A stretch of DNA of 64,000 nucleotides from NCBI RefSeq assembly GCF_013087515.1, contig NZ_JABFCN010000001.1:1-64000 (forward strand), in the 5' to 3' direction. The translations under genes and the position numbers were made by a program. The stretch's first letter is position 1. The number at the start of each line of letters is the position of its first letter. The stretch comes from Rhizobium sophorae (GTDB lineage Bacteria; Pseudomonadota; Alphaproteobacteria; Rhizobiales; Rhizobiaceae). Positions 36,632-46,063 of the stretch are shown here, piece by piece. The notes below the pieces were generated by a model. The model did no database searches and had not been told where the DNA came from. It saw nothing but the letters and a program-made list of their open reading frames with translations.

Positions 36632-37051
36632 TCAAACCTTCTGCCGGTCGACCAGCACCGAGCATTTGGCATGGCGCACGACCCGATCGGCGGTGGCGCC
36701 GATGAAGTAGTTGGAAAAATCGGGAACGTGCGAGGCGACGATAATCAGGTCTGCGCCGTGGCTTTCGGCGGCCGAGATGATCGCTTTGGCGGGCGGGCCG
36801 TTGCGGATCTCGACAGTTGCCGCAACACCGGCTGCGGCGACCAGAGCTTCCAGTTGCCCGCGGCTGTCCTTCATGACGTCCTCGACCATATTGGCCGGCA
36901 GTTCGATCGCGACATAACTCGGCACATCCTCGACGACATTGAGCGCGATGATCTCGCCGCCTGCGTCGAGCAGAGACGCGGCCTTGCGGAGGATTTTTTC
37001 TCCCTTGTCGATGCCGCCGAGCGCGATCGCTACGATGATCTTCCTGTACAT
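36632..37051 (-). CDS. Universal stress protein UspA family
   Basis: 139 aa beginning MYRKIIVAIALGGIDKGEKI. The ATP-binding loop is GADLIIVASHVPDFSNYFIG-like with a C-terminal G(x)9 relic, ending CSVLVDRQKV. GGAGGGAAGCC precedes the ATG. A perfect FNR/FixK box lies 56 bases upstream, so it is probably induced at low oxygen. Confidence 0.9.
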   Translation of the reverse strand: MYRKIIVAIALGGIDKGEKILRKAASLLDAGGEIIALNVVEDVPSYVAIELPANMVEDVMKDSRGQLEALVAAAGVAATVEIRNGPPAKAIISAAESHGADLIIVASHVPDFSNYFIGATADRVVRHAKCSVLVDRQKV

Positions 37052-37106
37052 GGCTTCCCTCCATGACTGAGATGCATAAGTTTCCTCTGATGGAGATATG
37101 AGCGCA

Positions 37107-37120
37107 TTGATCGCGATCAA
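37107..37120. promoter_or_regulatory. FNR/FixK box (anaerobox)
   Basis: TTGAT-CGCG-ATCAA, an exact match to the TTGAT-N4-ATCAA consensus. Its position relative to the usp start (37051) fits activation of that gene by FnrN/FixK. Confidence 0.85.
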
Positions 37121-37242
37121 GTGGGCGCAAGGCATCGTCAACATCTGCTCAACGCTTCATCCTCAAAAACAGGTCTTCTGTGAACAATCGGGATGCGCCA
37201 TATAGCGATCAAGTACGGCAGCCGAGGGGAGATCAGAGGCGA

Positions 37243-38208
37243 ATGAACCGGCGAAACTTCCTCGGCCTTGCCACCGGCGGCATGTTTGCCGCCACCGCCG
37301 GTACGCCTTCTATCTTACAGGCCAATTCAGAGGCAGGAGACCCATCCATGACGACCGAAACTTCCTATGCGCTGACGCGGCCCGCCTATATCGACCAGTC
37401 GCATCTGGTCGTCACCGACCTCGGTCTGGTTTCCGGCTTCTACCAATCGATGCTCGGCCTGAAGGTGATCGAGAAGACGGCCAGCGGCGAAGTGCTGGGT
37501 GTCGGCGATCTTCCTTTGCTGACGCTGACCACCGCAAAGAATGCCATGATCGCGCCGCGCAATGCCGCTGGCCTTTTCCACACCGCCTTCCTGATGCCGG
37601 ACCGGACCGAACTCGCACGCTGGCTGCGTTATGCGGCACAGAACAACGTCGCGCTCGAGGGCGCCTCGGACCATCTCGTCAGCGAGGCGATCTATCTTTC
37701 CGACCCCGAAGGCAACGGCATCGAGATCTATGCCGACCGGCCGCACGAACAATGGAAATTCCATGAGGACGGCATGGTGGAGATGGCGACGCTGCGCCTC
37801 GACCTGCAGGCGCTCTACAACAGCGCGCCTGATGAGCGCTGGGACGGCATGGCTGCAGGGACGGCGATCGGCCACCTGCATCTGCAGGTCGGCGATATTC
37901 CACAAGCGGACGCCTTTTACCGCGATGTCCTCGGCCTCAAGCTGATGGCGCGTTATCCGGGCGCGAGCTTCTTTGCGAGCGGCGGATACCACCACCATCT
38001 CGGCGCCAATATCTGGAACAGCCGCGGTGCCATGGCACGCGCCGGCAATATGACCGGGCTTTCGGACTACAAGATCCGTTTCAACGACAAGGCGACGCTG
38101 GATGCGGCGGTCTCCAAGCTCGATGCGCTGGAGATCAAAAGCGAGAAGCGCGACGGCGGCGTATTCCTCAGGGATCCCTGGGGCATCGGCCTGACGCTTT
38201 CAGCGTAA
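37243..38208 (+). CDS. VOC family protein (ring-cleaving dioxygenase-like)
   Basis: 321 aa with two VOC modules: LVVTDLGLVSGFYQSMLGLK, then GHLHLQVGDIPQADAFYRDV and RFNDKATLDAAVSKLDALEI. Metal ligands are probably His in QSHLVV and GHLHLQ and Glu in GIEIYADR. It begins MNRRNFLGLATGGMFAATAG, resembling a Tat signal (RRNFL). A second in-frame ATG at 37348 with AGGAG gives the ordinary cytosolic form. Resembles CatE/CatD. Start and location are uncertain; substrate unknown. Confidence 0.8.
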   Translation: MNRRNFLGLATGGMFAATAGTPSILQANSEAGDPSMTTETSYALTRPAYIDQSHLVVTDLGLVSGFYQSMLGLKVIEKTASGEVLGVGDLPLLTLTTAKNAMIAPRNAAGLFHTAFLMPDRTELARWLRYAAQNNVALEGASDHLVSEAIYLSDPEGNGIEIYADRPHEQWKFHEDGMVEMATLRLDLQALYNSAPDERWDGMAAGTAIGHLHLQVGDIPQADAFYRDVLGLKLMARYPGASFFASGGYHHHLGANIWNSRGAMARAGNMTGLSDYKIRFNDKATLDAAVSKLDALEIKSEKRDGGVFLRDPWGIGLTLSA

Positions 38209-38360
38209 TTTCCAGGTTACTGCAGGTCAGCCATATCTGTTGCAGGCGCTCACGCCATGGAGCAATGCCGTCGGCGCAAAGACATGCGGCATGCAGCGTA
38301 CCGGTCGGTCATTCCCGTCACGGAACCGGAACCCTGTCAGCGCGTTTCCGTGAGGAAGCA

Positions 38361-39551
38361 ATGGGGCTTCGGGGACCTCACCGCATGGGTATTGCCAATG
38401 GCATCCGCAAACAAGCAAAGAAGATCGCGATCGGCGAACGCCATACCAGCGCCTGGGCACAGTCGCTGAAGGAGGCTGCGGAAGATCTGCCGCCCCCCCC
38501 GCTGCACCGTCTGGAAAAGGACGGGCTCGATGTCACCATGGCCTGGGCGATCATCGGCATCTTCGGCATTCTCTTCCTTGCCGCCGTCTATTTCATGTCG
38601 CTGATCCTCATCCCGATCACGCTGGCCGTCGTGGTCGGCATGATCCTCGGCATGGCGGCAGAAAAGCTCAGCAAGATGGGCGTGCCGCGGCTTGCCAACG
38701 CCTTCATGCTATCAAGCAGCGTGGCGCTGGTGATCTTCCTGCTGATCAACTCGCTCGCCGACCCGCTGATGACACTTGCCAATGAGGGTCCGGCCTTCGC
38801 CGAACGCACCATAGACCGCCTGATGCCTTATCTGGAGCGCATCAGATGGCTGCATATCACGCCGGCGACATTCGAAAGCGGATCGATGTCGATCGGTGCG
38901 CTGCTCGAAAACACCGGCAGCGTGCTGCACGTGGTGACGACTAACCTGACGCCGGCCCTGATACAGGGGATGATCTTCTTTGCGGCGCTGCTGTTCTTCC
39001 TCGCTGGTCGGGTCAACCTGCGCAAGACGATCATCATGACCTTCCGCACCCGCACGCAGCGTCTGGCGGCCATCCGAGTCATCAATGCCGTCGAGCAGGT
39101 GCTCGGCTTCTATTTCGCGACGGCCTCGTTGATCTATGTCGGGCTCGGCGTGGTCATGACTGTCATCGCCTATGCCGGCGGGCTGTCGGCCCCGGTGCTC
39201 TGGGGCTTCTTCGCCTTCCTGTCGAGCTTCATCCCCTATCTCGGCATCACACTGATGACGCTTGCCGTTGCGGTCGCCGGCATCCTGACCCATGATGGCC
39301 TCCTCATCGGCCTGATGCCGGCCGCAGCCTTCTTCACGGTGCATCTCCTCATGGAGAACCTGATCTTCCCGGCGGTGATGGGACGGCGGCTGGAAATCAA
39401 TCCCTTCGTCGTCTTCCTCGCCATCCTGTTCTGGACATGGATGTGGGGTGCCGTCGGCGCCATGCTGGCGCTGCCGCTTTCGCTGATCGTCATGACTATT
39501 ATCGACGAATTGCTGATTGAGGAAAAGCCGCAGCCGCAATTGCCGAAATAA
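38361..39551 (+). CDS. AI-2E family transporter
   Basis: 396 aa, eight helices. After a basic N-terminus come FGILFLAAVYFMSLILIPIT, then a cytoplasmic loop, FGFLSSFIPYLGI-like (here FFAFLSSFIPYLGITLMT) and a C-terminal LFWTWMWGAVGAMLALPLSL. PerM/TqsA family permease; the family name does not show that it moves AI-2. GAGGA is 5 bases before the ATG at 38361. It is followed after 18 bases by the oxidoreductase gene, so they form an operon. Confidence 0.88.
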   Translation: MGLRGPHRMGIANGIRKQAKKIAIGERHTSAWAQSLKEAAEDLPPPPLHRLEKDGLDVTMAWAIIGIFGILFLAAVYFMSLILIPITLAVVVGMILGMAAEKLSKMGVPRLANAFMLSSSVALVIFLLINSLADPLMTLANEGPAFAERTIDRLMPYLERIRWLHITPATFESGSMSIGALLENTGSVLHVVTTNLTPALIQGMIFFAALLFFLAGRVNLRKTIIMTFRTRTQRLAAIRVINAVEQVLGFYFATASLIYVGLGVVMTVIAYAGGLSAPVLWGFFAFLSSFIPYLGITLMTLAVAVAGILTHDGLLIGLMPAAAFFTVHLLMENLIFPAVMGRRLEINPFVVFLAILFWTWMWGAVGAMLALPLSLIVMTIIDELLIEEKPQPQLPK

Positions 39552-39569
39552 TCAACCGGGGAAACGTTC

Positions 39570-40862
39570 GTGGCAGCTGATCTCGATCTCAACGAATCCG
39601 ATCACGACCAGATGGTCAGCGGCCGTTCTCTCTGGGGAAAAAGCGGCATAAGGCCGGAATGGCGGCCGATCGAGCAGAGCTTTTCCACCGACGTCGCCGT
39701 GATCGGCGGCGGCATTACCGGTGCCTTGGTTGCCGAACATTTGACGGCGCGCGGTTTTTCCGTGGCGCTCATTGACCGGGAGGAGCCCGGTTTCGGCAGC
39801 ACCGCGGCGAGCACGGCGATGCTGCAATGGGAAATCGACAGCACGCTCACCGAACTCGAGGACTATTACGGCTTCGAGCGCGCGGCCGGGATCTACCGCC
39901 GCAGCGGTGCCGCGGTCGCCGGCCTTTCCAAGCTGATCGCCGCCAACGGCATCGCCTGCGGCTTCCGGTCGCGCAACACGCTCTATCTGGCCGACGGCCG
40001 CGAAGGCGCGCGCGACCTCTTGGAGGAGCGCCAGCTTCGCCGCCGGGCCGGCCTTCCCGGCGTCTATCTCGAACATCCCGATCTCTTTACACAATTCGAG
40101 CTCGACCGGGATGGCGCGATCTATTCGCCGGGTTCGGCGGAGTGCGATCCGCTGCATCTAACCTGGGCCTTGATCGAGATGACGGTGCGGCGCGGCGCGC
40201 GGCTGGTCAACGCTTCCGTGACCGCGCTTCACAGCGAAGGCGATCACATCACGGCAGAGACCGATGGAGGCCAGGTCATCGAGGCGCGGCATGTCGTGCT
40301 GGCGACCGGCTATTCGATGCCGGGTCTCGACATGCCGAAGCTGCACCGCTCGAGTTCAAGCTGGGCGCTCGCCACCGTGCCGCAGGACCCGGCAAATTTC
40401 TGGCGCGACAGGGCGCTGATCTGGGAGGATAGCCACCCCTATCTTTACATGCGCACGACGGCTGACAATCGCATCGTCGCCGGCGGCGAGGATGACGAGA
40501 CGATTGATGCGGAGGCGCGCGACCGCAAGCTGCCGGCAAAGACCATAGCCATCCAGGAGAAGATGAAGCGGCTGTGGCCGAAAGCGGATACGCGGGTGGA
40601 ACACGCCTGGTGCGGCACCTTCGGCGAGACGGTCGACGGTCTGCCGCTGATCGGCCCGGTCCCGGAGACGCCGCATGTGTTTGCTGCCTATGGCTACGGC
40701 GGCAACGGCATTACCTTTTCCTACCTCGCCGCGCAGATGATCGGCGCCATGCTGGCCGGCATGCAACGGGATTGGTTCGAGGATTTTGCGCTCGACAGGG
40801 ATGGGCCGGGTTTGGCGCGTTTTGGAGAGGGTATGGCGCGGGCCGGGAAGGAGCTGAGGTAA
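39570..40862 (+). CDS. FAD-dependent oxidoreductase (DAO family)
   Basis: 430 aa. The dinucleotide motif VIGGGITGALVAEHL is near residue 43, FGSTAASTAML after it, and the C-terminal DAO motif GYGGNGITFSYLAAQM. It probably oxidises an amino acid, sarcosine-like substrate or opine. Starts at GTG after GGGGA. Co-transcribed with the AI-2E permease. Substrate unknown. Confidence 0.88.
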   Translation: MAADLDLNESDHDQMVSGRSLWGKSGIRPEWRPIEQSFSTDVAVIGGGITGALVAEHLTARGFSVALIDREEPGFGSTAASTAMLQWEIDSTLTELEDYYGFERAAGIYRRSGAAVAGLSKLIAANGIACGFRSRNTLYLADGREGARDLLEERQLRRRAGLPGVYLEHPDLFTQFELDRDGAIYSPGSAECDPLHLTWALIEMTVRRGARLVNASVTALHSEGDHITAETDGGQVIEARHVVLATGYSMPGLDMPKLHRSSSSWALATVPQDPANFWRDRALIWEDSHPYLYMRTTADNRIVAGGEDDETIDAEARDRKLPAKTIAIQEKMKRLWPKADTRVEHAWCGTFGETVDGLPLIGPVPETPHVFAAYGYGGNGITFSYLAAQMIGAMLAGMQRDWFEDFALDRDGPGLARFGEGMARAGKELR

Positions 40863-40877
40863 ACCTCACATTGACTG

Positions 40878-41071
40878 TGCCGTGGGGCACACCTCTGGTC
40901 TGGCGGCCATCTCCCCCACAAGGGGAGATCGGCAAGAAGCCATGCCTCGCCCTGGTCTAAATCGACGATTCACGTGACGGCCCCTTGTTTAGGGAAGCCA
41001 CCGCGCCCAGCCAATCTCCCTCCTTGTGGGGGAGATGCCCGGCAGGGCAGAGGGTGGGTGCCCCACGGCAC
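40878..41071. repeat. Large imperfect inverted repeat element
   Basis: The left arm (about 40878-40931) contains GTGCCGTGGGGCAC and CATCTCCCCCACAAGG. The right arm (about 41013-41071) is its near reverse complement, with CTTGTGGGGGAGATG and GTGCCCCACGGCAC. About 80 bases separate the arms. It lies between convergent genes and is a common type of rhizobial intergenic repeat. Confidence 0.8.
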
Positions 41072-41079
41072 GCCCTCAA

Positions 41080-41877
41080 TCACTCCGTCGTCTTATCGTC
41101 GCCGGTATCCTCGACGTCCTGCAAGCGAACGAACTCCGTTCCCTTGGCTTTGAGATCGACAAGCGCCTTCGCCACCCCCTCGCCGGCTGCATGGGTCGGC
41201 TGGTTGACGTGGGAGAGGACGACATCGCCGTCCTTGGCCGAGGAGATGCGCTTTTCGGTGATAACAGCACCCAGCAGCGAACCGCCGTCGCCGTTTACGG
41301 AATAGCCGGCAATGCGATAGCCCATGGCGCGGATCTCGCCGATGGCGGAAAGATCATATTTGGCTGTCGAGCCGCGGAACCAGTGCGGCGCCGGGATGCC
41401 GGCCGCGACCATCGCAGCAGCGCCGCCTTCGACCTCCTGTCGCACCGCCTGCGGCGAGCCGGCAGACGCGATGCCATAGATCAGCGTCGGCGTGTTGACG
41501 GCCGGAATATGGTTCTGGCCGTGGTTTTCGAGTTCGAAGAGATCGGGGTTCTGCAGAAACACGGCGACGGCAGCGGGATTGCGCTTCAGCCAGCGCGCCG
41601 TGACAAAGATCGTTGCCGGGATGCGTTCACGCACCAGCGTCGACAGGATGCGCTCGTCCGCCTGCCCCATGCAGGCATCGAAGGTCAGAGCAACGCGGGC
41701 ATGGCCGACGACATTGGAACGCGCGATATGCAGATGCGGCTCGACGAGTCTTGGCGCCGGCGCCTTCGGGGCCGGCCTGACAACTGCCGTGGCCGGCGGC
41801 GCTGACGGAATTCCGTCCGCGAATGCAGCGGGGATGCTGACGAGAAGGAACGCCGAAGCGAGCAGGATGCGGTTCAT
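41080..41877 (-). CDS. Polysaccharide deacetylase family protein
   Basis: 265 aa with a signal peptide (MNRILLASAFLLVSIPAAFA). The NodB-homology domain has VALTFDACMGQADERILSTL (catalytic Asp with the metal Asp/His set), FELENHGQNHIPA (metal His) and WFRGSTAKYD. Secreted carbohydrate deacetylase acting in the periplasm. The TFDAC form differs from TFDDG, so one metal-ligand position is altered. Convergent with the repeat at 40878. Confidence 0.88.
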   Translation of the reverse strand: MNRILLASAFLLVSIPAAFADGIPSAPPATAVVRPAPKAPAPRLVEPHLHIARSNVVGHARVALTFDACMGQADERILSTLVRERIPATIFVTARWLKRNPAAVAVFLQNPDLFELENHGQNHIPAVNTPTLIYGIASAGSPQAVRQEVEGGAAAMVAAGIPAPHWFRGSTAKYDLSAIGEIRAMGYRIAGYSVNGDGGSLLGAVITEKRISSAKDGDVVLSHVNQPTHAAGEGVAKALVDLKAKGTEFVRLQDVEDTGDDKTTE

Positions 41878-41976
41878 ACAATGGGGTTTCTATGATTCGA
41901 GCTGCCGATTTTAGCGGCGGCTCTCCCCCGGCGCCATGCGGCCGGATGTCACCGCAGCCGCCCGGACAGGCCAGCA

Positions 41977-42366
41977 TCAATCATAAAGATAATACTTGTT
42001 CCACTTCTCGCGCGGCACCTTCTCGCCGATCTCGTAATTGAGCTCGCGCACGTTGATATGCTGCGGACCGGTGATGCAATTGTAGGAGAGATGGTACCAG
42101 TCGCCTTTGCTGCGGAAGACAGCGCCCGGCGCGTCCAGCGAATTGTCGCCGAGGATCGGGTCTTTGAAGGTGTAGGCGATCACCTTGTCGGGCTTGAAGC
42201 CGGTGCTGTCCTTGTTGATGCGGCTCATCGCCTCGGTGTCGCAGCTCTGTTCCAGGCGGGTCGAGGGATCGAGTTTTTCCAGCTGCTTCTTGATGGCGGG
42301 ATCAACGGCAAAGGCGGGAGCAGCAAGGCTTGCGAGGGATAGAAACAGGACCAGACGTTTCGGCAT
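41977..42366 (-). CDS. DUF930 domain protein
   Basis: 129 aa with a signal peptide (MPKRLVLFLSLASLAAPAFA). SCDTEAMSRINKD, PDKVIAYTFKDP and WYHLSYNCITGPQH match DUF930, with two conserved cysteines likely forming a disulfide. Periplasmic; function unknown. Transcribed toward the deacetylase gene, 99 bases upstream of it. Confidence 0.88.
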   Translation of the reverse strand: MPKRLVLFLSLASLAAPAFAVDPAIKKQLEKLDPSTRLEQSCDTEAMSRINKDSTGFKPDKVIAYTFKDPILGDNSLDAPGAVFRSKGDWYHLSYNCITGPQHINVRELNYEIGEKVPREKWNKYYLYD

Positions 42367-42618
42367 TGCGGAGAAATCCCTTACTGTTGTCCATTCTTCA
42401 CCCTGCCCCGGGCAGCTTGCCGGAGGCTTGGCGTGTGCAAATTTCGCGCGACGAGAGCGGACTTTCTTAAATATTGTGGTGACATCAAGGCAAAATGGGC
42501 TGAGCGTCCTCCTTGTCTGTGGAAGGGCACCTGTACCCTTGGCGCACCCTTACCGCTTGATCCGGGGCCAGTGCACCTCTATCTCTTGCCAACCCGACAT
42601 TCCCACCGGAGCCATTCC

Positions 42619-44727
42619 TTGTCCGTTTTCAAAAGCCTGCCGACACCGCCTGCCGCACCGAAGAAGCCGATCTCCGATACGCGCCACGGCATCACCCGCA
42701 CGGACGACTATGCGTGGCTGCGCGCCGACAACTGGCAGGCGATGTTCAAGGATCCGTCGATCCTCGATCCTGAGATCCGCCGCCATCTCGAAGCCGAAAA
42801 CGTCTATATGAATGCGGCGATGGAAGACACCAAGCCACTGCAGAAGGCACTGTTTGCCGAAATGCGCGGCCGCATCAAGGAAGACGACAGCTCGGTGCCG
42901 ATGAAGGATGGCGCCTATGCCTACGGCACCTTCTATGTGACAGGCGGCGAACAGCCGCGTTATTTCCGCATCGCCCGCGATGGCAATGTTGCCGACGAGA
43001 CGATCCGCACGGTGCTGCTCGACGGCGACAAGGAGGCCGCCGGCAAGGCCTATTTCCGCCTCGCCGGCCTCGACCATACCAGCGACCACAGCCGCGGCAT
43101 CTGGGGCTATGACGACAAGGGTTCGGAATTCTTCACGCTGCAGGTGCGCGACCTCTCGACGGGGCAAGACCTCGAGGACCGGATCGAGAATACCGGCGGC
43201 GGCGGCGTCTGGGCGCCTGATGGCAAGAGCTTCTTCTATTCGGCGCTCGACGAGAACCACCGGCCGTCGAAGGTGTTCCACCACATTCTCGGCCGGCCGC
43301 AGTCCGAAGACAGGCTGGTCTATGAGGAAGCCGATGCCGGCTTCTTCATGGGCGTCGGCGGCTCGCTGCTCGACGACTTCATCTATATCGACATTCACGA
43401 CCACGAGACCAGCGAATACCGGCTGCTGTCGACCAAGGACCTCACAGCCGAGCCGAAGCTGGTGGCGGCGCGCGAGGAAGGCATCGAATATTCGCTGACC
43501 GAGGGCGGCGACGTCTTCTACATCCTCACCAATGACGGCGGCGCCAAGGATTTCAAGATCATGGAAGCGCCGGTTGATAAGCCGGGCAAGGAAAACTGGC
43601 GCGAGGTGGTGCCGCATAAGCCCGGCACACTCATCATTAGCCACATGGCCTATGCCCGCCATCTTCTGTGGCTGGAGCGCAAGGACGGGCTGCCGCAGAT
43701 CATGATCCGCGACCGGGCAACCGGCGAGGAACATGCGATCGCCTTCGCGGAGGAAGCCTATTCGCTGGGACTGCAGGGCGCGGCCGAATACGACACCGAT
43801 ATCATCCGCTTCTCCTATTCCTCGATGACGACGCCATCACAGCTCTACGATTACAACATGGTGACGCGCGAGCGCACGCTGTTGAAGACGCAGGAAGTGC
43901 CGTCCGGCCACAATCCCGACGACTATGTCACCCGCCGCGTCTTTGCCCCGGCCTGGGATGGCGAGATGGTGCCGGTCACCCTGCTCTATCGCAAGGATAC
44001 CCCGCTCGACGGCAGCGCGCCCTGCCTGCTCTACGGCTATGGCGCTTACGGCATCACCATTCCAGCCGGCTTCAACACCAACTGCCTGTCGCTCGCCGAT
44101 CGCGGCTTCGTCTATGCGATTGCCCATATCCGCGGCGGCAAGGACAAGGGATTTGCCTGGTACGAAGATGGGAAGATGGACAAGAAGACGAATACCTTCA
44201 AGGACTTCGTCGCAGCGGCCGATTATCTGAATCAACAGAAGTTCACCTCTTACGCGAAGATCATCGCCGAGGGCGGGTCGGCCGGCGGCATGCTGATGGG
44301 CGCGGTTGCCAACATGGCGCCGGAGAAGTTCGCCGGTCTCATTGCCGCCGTTCCCTTCGTCGACGTTCTCAACACCATGCTCGACGACACTTTGCCGCTC
44401 ACCCCGCCGGAATGGCCGGAATGGGGCAATCCGATCGACAGCAAGGAAGAATACGAGCAGATCGCATCCTACTCGCCCTATGACAATGTCGGCGCAAAAG
44501 CCTACCCGCCGATCCTGGCGCTCGGCGGCCTGACCGACCCGCGCGTCACCTATTGGGAGCCGGCCAAGTGGGTGGCCAAGCTGCGCGACCAGACGACCGG
44601 CAGCGCGCCGATCCTGCTCAAGACCAATATGGACGCCGGCCACGGCGGCGCCTCGGGCCGCTTCCAGCGGCTGGAAGAGATCGCGTTTGAGTATGCGTTT
44701 GCGATCAAGGTTGCCGGCAAGATGTGA
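42619..44727 (+). CDS. S9 family oligopeptidase B-like protease
   Basis: 702-aa prolyl-oligopeptidase-fold serine protease of the oligopeptidase B group. The N-terminal seven-blade propeller starts at RTDDYAWLR. The catalytic domain has GGSAGGM with Ser554, Asp640 in LTDPRV and His675 in DAGHGG. I chose the TTG at 42619 because CGGAG is 7 bases upstream and the family begins close to it; the open frame runs 62 codons further without family-like sequence. Cleaves short peptides, probably after basic residues, in the cytoplasm. Confidence 0.9.
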   Translation: MSVFKSLPTPPAAPKKPISDTRHGITRTDDYAWLRADNWQAMFKDPSILDPEIRRHLEAENVYMNAAMEDTKPLQKALFAEMRGRIKEDDSSVPMKDGAYAYGTFYVTGGEQPRYFRIARDGNVADETIRTVLLDGDKEAAGKAYFRLAGLDHTSDHSRGIWGYDDKGSEFFTLQVRDLSTGQDLEDRIENTGGGGVWAPDGKSFFYSALDENHRPSKVFHHILGRPQSEDRLVYEEADAGFFMGVGGSLLDDFIYIDIHDHETSEYRLLSTKDLTAEPKLVAAREEGIEYSLTEGGDVFYILTNDGGAKDFKIMEAPVDKPGKENWREVVPHKPGTLIISHMAYARHLLWLERKDGLPQIMIRDRATGEEHAIAFAEEAYSLGLQGAAEYDTDIIRFSYSSMTTPSQLYDYNMVTRERTLLKTQEVPSGHNPDDYVTRRVFAPAWDGEMVPVTLLYRKDTPLDGSAPCLLYGYGAYGITIPAGFNTNCLSLADRGFVYAIAHIRGGKDKGFAWYEDGKMDKKTNTFKDFVAAADYLNQQKFTSYAKIIAEGGSAGGMLMGAVANMAPEKFAGLIAAVPFVDVLNTMLDDTLPLTPPEWPEWGNPIDSKEEYEQIASYSPYDNVGAKAYPPILALGGLTDPRVTYWEPAKWVAKLRDQTTGSAPILLKTNMDAGHGGASGRFQRLEEIAFEYAFAIKVAGKM

Positions 44728-44768
44728 AAGGTGCGGTGGGGCATCACAGAGCTCTGGGAGACAACGAA

Positions 44769-45293
44769 ATGCCCGTCTACATCGCCCTCCTTCGCGCGGT
44801 GAACGTCGGCGGCACCGGCGCTCTGCCGATGGCCGAGTTGAAGGCGATCTGCGAAGGCCTCGGCTTTTCCGATGTGAAAACCTATATCCAGAGCGGCAAC
44901 GTGCTTTTCCGTTCGGATGAGGCGGAAAAGACGGTGGAGGAGCGGCTCGACGAGGCGCTCGGCAAGAAGATGGGCAAGCGGCCAGGCGTGATGGTGCGCA
45001 GCCGGAAAGAGCTCGACAAGATTGCCGCCGACGCAGCCTTTCCCCACGCCAAGCCGAATTTCCTGCTCGTCTATTTCCTGCCCGAGAAGGCGCCCGGCGA
45101 TGCGCTGGAGAAGATGGTGGCCCCCGACGGCGAGGAGGCGAAACTCGCCGGCCGGGAAATCTATGTGCACTATCCCAATGGATCCGGCCGCTCAAGGCTG
45201 AAACTGGCGGCGCTGAAGCCTGGAACATCGCGCAACCTCAACACCGTGCGCAAGCTCGCCGAAATGGCGGCGGCGCTGGAGGACGGCGACTGA
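44769..45293 (+). CDS. DUF1697 family protein
   Basis: 174 aa beginning MPVYIALLRAVNVGGTGALP, with LGFSDVKTYIQSGNVLFRSD and a C-terminal KPGTSRNLNTVRKLAEM. This layout is invariant in DUF1697. GGGAG lies about 9 bases upstream of the ATG at 44769. No biochemical activity is established for the family that I know of. It follows the peptidase by 41 bases and is probably co-transcribed. Confidence 0.9.
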   Translation: MPVYIALLRAVNVGGTGALPMAELKAICEGLGFSDVKTYIQSGNVLFRSDEAEKTVEERLDEALGKKMGKRPGVMVRSRKELDKIAADAAFPHAKPNFLLVYFLPEKAPGDALEKMVAPDGEEAKLAGREIYVHYPNGSGRSRLKLAALKPGTSRNLNTVRKLAEMAAALEDGD

Positions 45294-45303
45294 GGTTGTA
45301 AGC

Positions 45304-45347
45304 GCAATTCCCGACGCAAAGCCGCTTCCCACTTTTGCTGGAGTTGC
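45304..45347. repeat. RIME-like repeat, type B
   Basis: GCAATTCC near the left end, GCAAAG/CTTTTGC inner arms and GGAGTTGC on the right. A slightly degenerate copy between the convergent DUF1697 and TetR genes. Confidence 0.75.
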
Positions 45348-45348
45348 T

Positions 45349-45978
45349 TTAGGCCCTCGGCATCTCCGCCACCGGCAGGAAGAGCATTTTCACGAAGGTA
45401 CGGAGCATCAGCACCTGTTCGGCCAGCGTGTTCGGTTCCTTCAGCGTCTTCGACAAAACGATCCCGCCTTCCAGGACGGAGGACACCATGTCGGCGAGCT
45501 GGTCGACGTCGACGGGTTCGCGCGGCGGATAGATCTCCACGATCTCGCGGAGCATGCGGCCGAAACGGCGCCGCCAGGCAAGCACCGCATTCCGGTTGGT
45601 CTCCTGTATCTCCCGGTCGAACAACCGCTCGTAATAGCAGACGGTCGCCACGAGGCAGCCGGGATGGCCGTTCGGCAGGTCGGAGAGCAATTCGGACAGC
45701 AGCTTCAGGCCGAGCAGGAAGGATTGCAGCGGATCGCCGGTCAGCTCGCGCGCGCGGCTGAAGATCTCGTCGTAGATGCGCTCGTCATTTTCGATGTAGC
45801 GGTTGAGCAGCGCCTTGGCGAGCTCGTTCTTGTCCCTGAAGTGATAGAAGAAGCCGCTCTTGGTGATGCCGGTCTCGGCGATCAGTTCCTCGATGGAGGT
45901 GCCGCCGAAACCCTTCTGCAAGACCGCCGCTTCGGCCACATCGAGGATGCGGGTCCGCGTTTCCTCGCCCTTTCGCAT
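45349..45978 (-). CDS. TetR/AcrR family transcriptional regulator
   Basis: 209 aa. The helix-turn-helix region (GFGGTSIEELIAETGITKSG, then FFYHFRDKNELAKALL) is of the AcuR/TetR_C_6-like kind. The ligand domain contains GHPGCLVATVCYYERL. A perfect 8+8 bp palindrome lies 9 bases upstream of its start, a likely autoregulatory operator. The divergent homocysteine S-methyltransferase gene may be a target. Confidence 0.9.
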   Translation of the reverse strand: MRKGEETRTRILDVAEAAVLQKGFGGTSIEELIAETGITKSGFFYHFRDKNELAKALLNRYIENDERIYDEIFSRARELTGDPLQSFLLGLKLLSELLSDLPNGHPGCLVATVCYYERLFDREIQETNRNAVLAWRRRFGRMLREIVEIYPPREPVDVDQLADMVSSVLEGGIVLSKTLKEPNTLAEQVLMLRTFVKMLFLPVAEMPRA

Positions 45979-45987
45979 GTTCCCCTC

Positions 45988-46004
45988 CTGTACCGGCGGT
46001 ACAG
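45988..46004. promoter_or_regulatory. Palindromic operator of the TetR gene
   Basis: CTGTACCG-G-CGGTACAG, a perfect 17-bp palindrome just upstream of the TetR start codon, within its promoter or 5' UTR. Fits autorepression by a TetR protein. Confidence 0.75.
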
Positions 46005-46063
46005 TTTTCGGTGTTGCACGATCAGATCTGCCTCCGCCCCCGGCAAGATCGGTTGAAGCAAGC

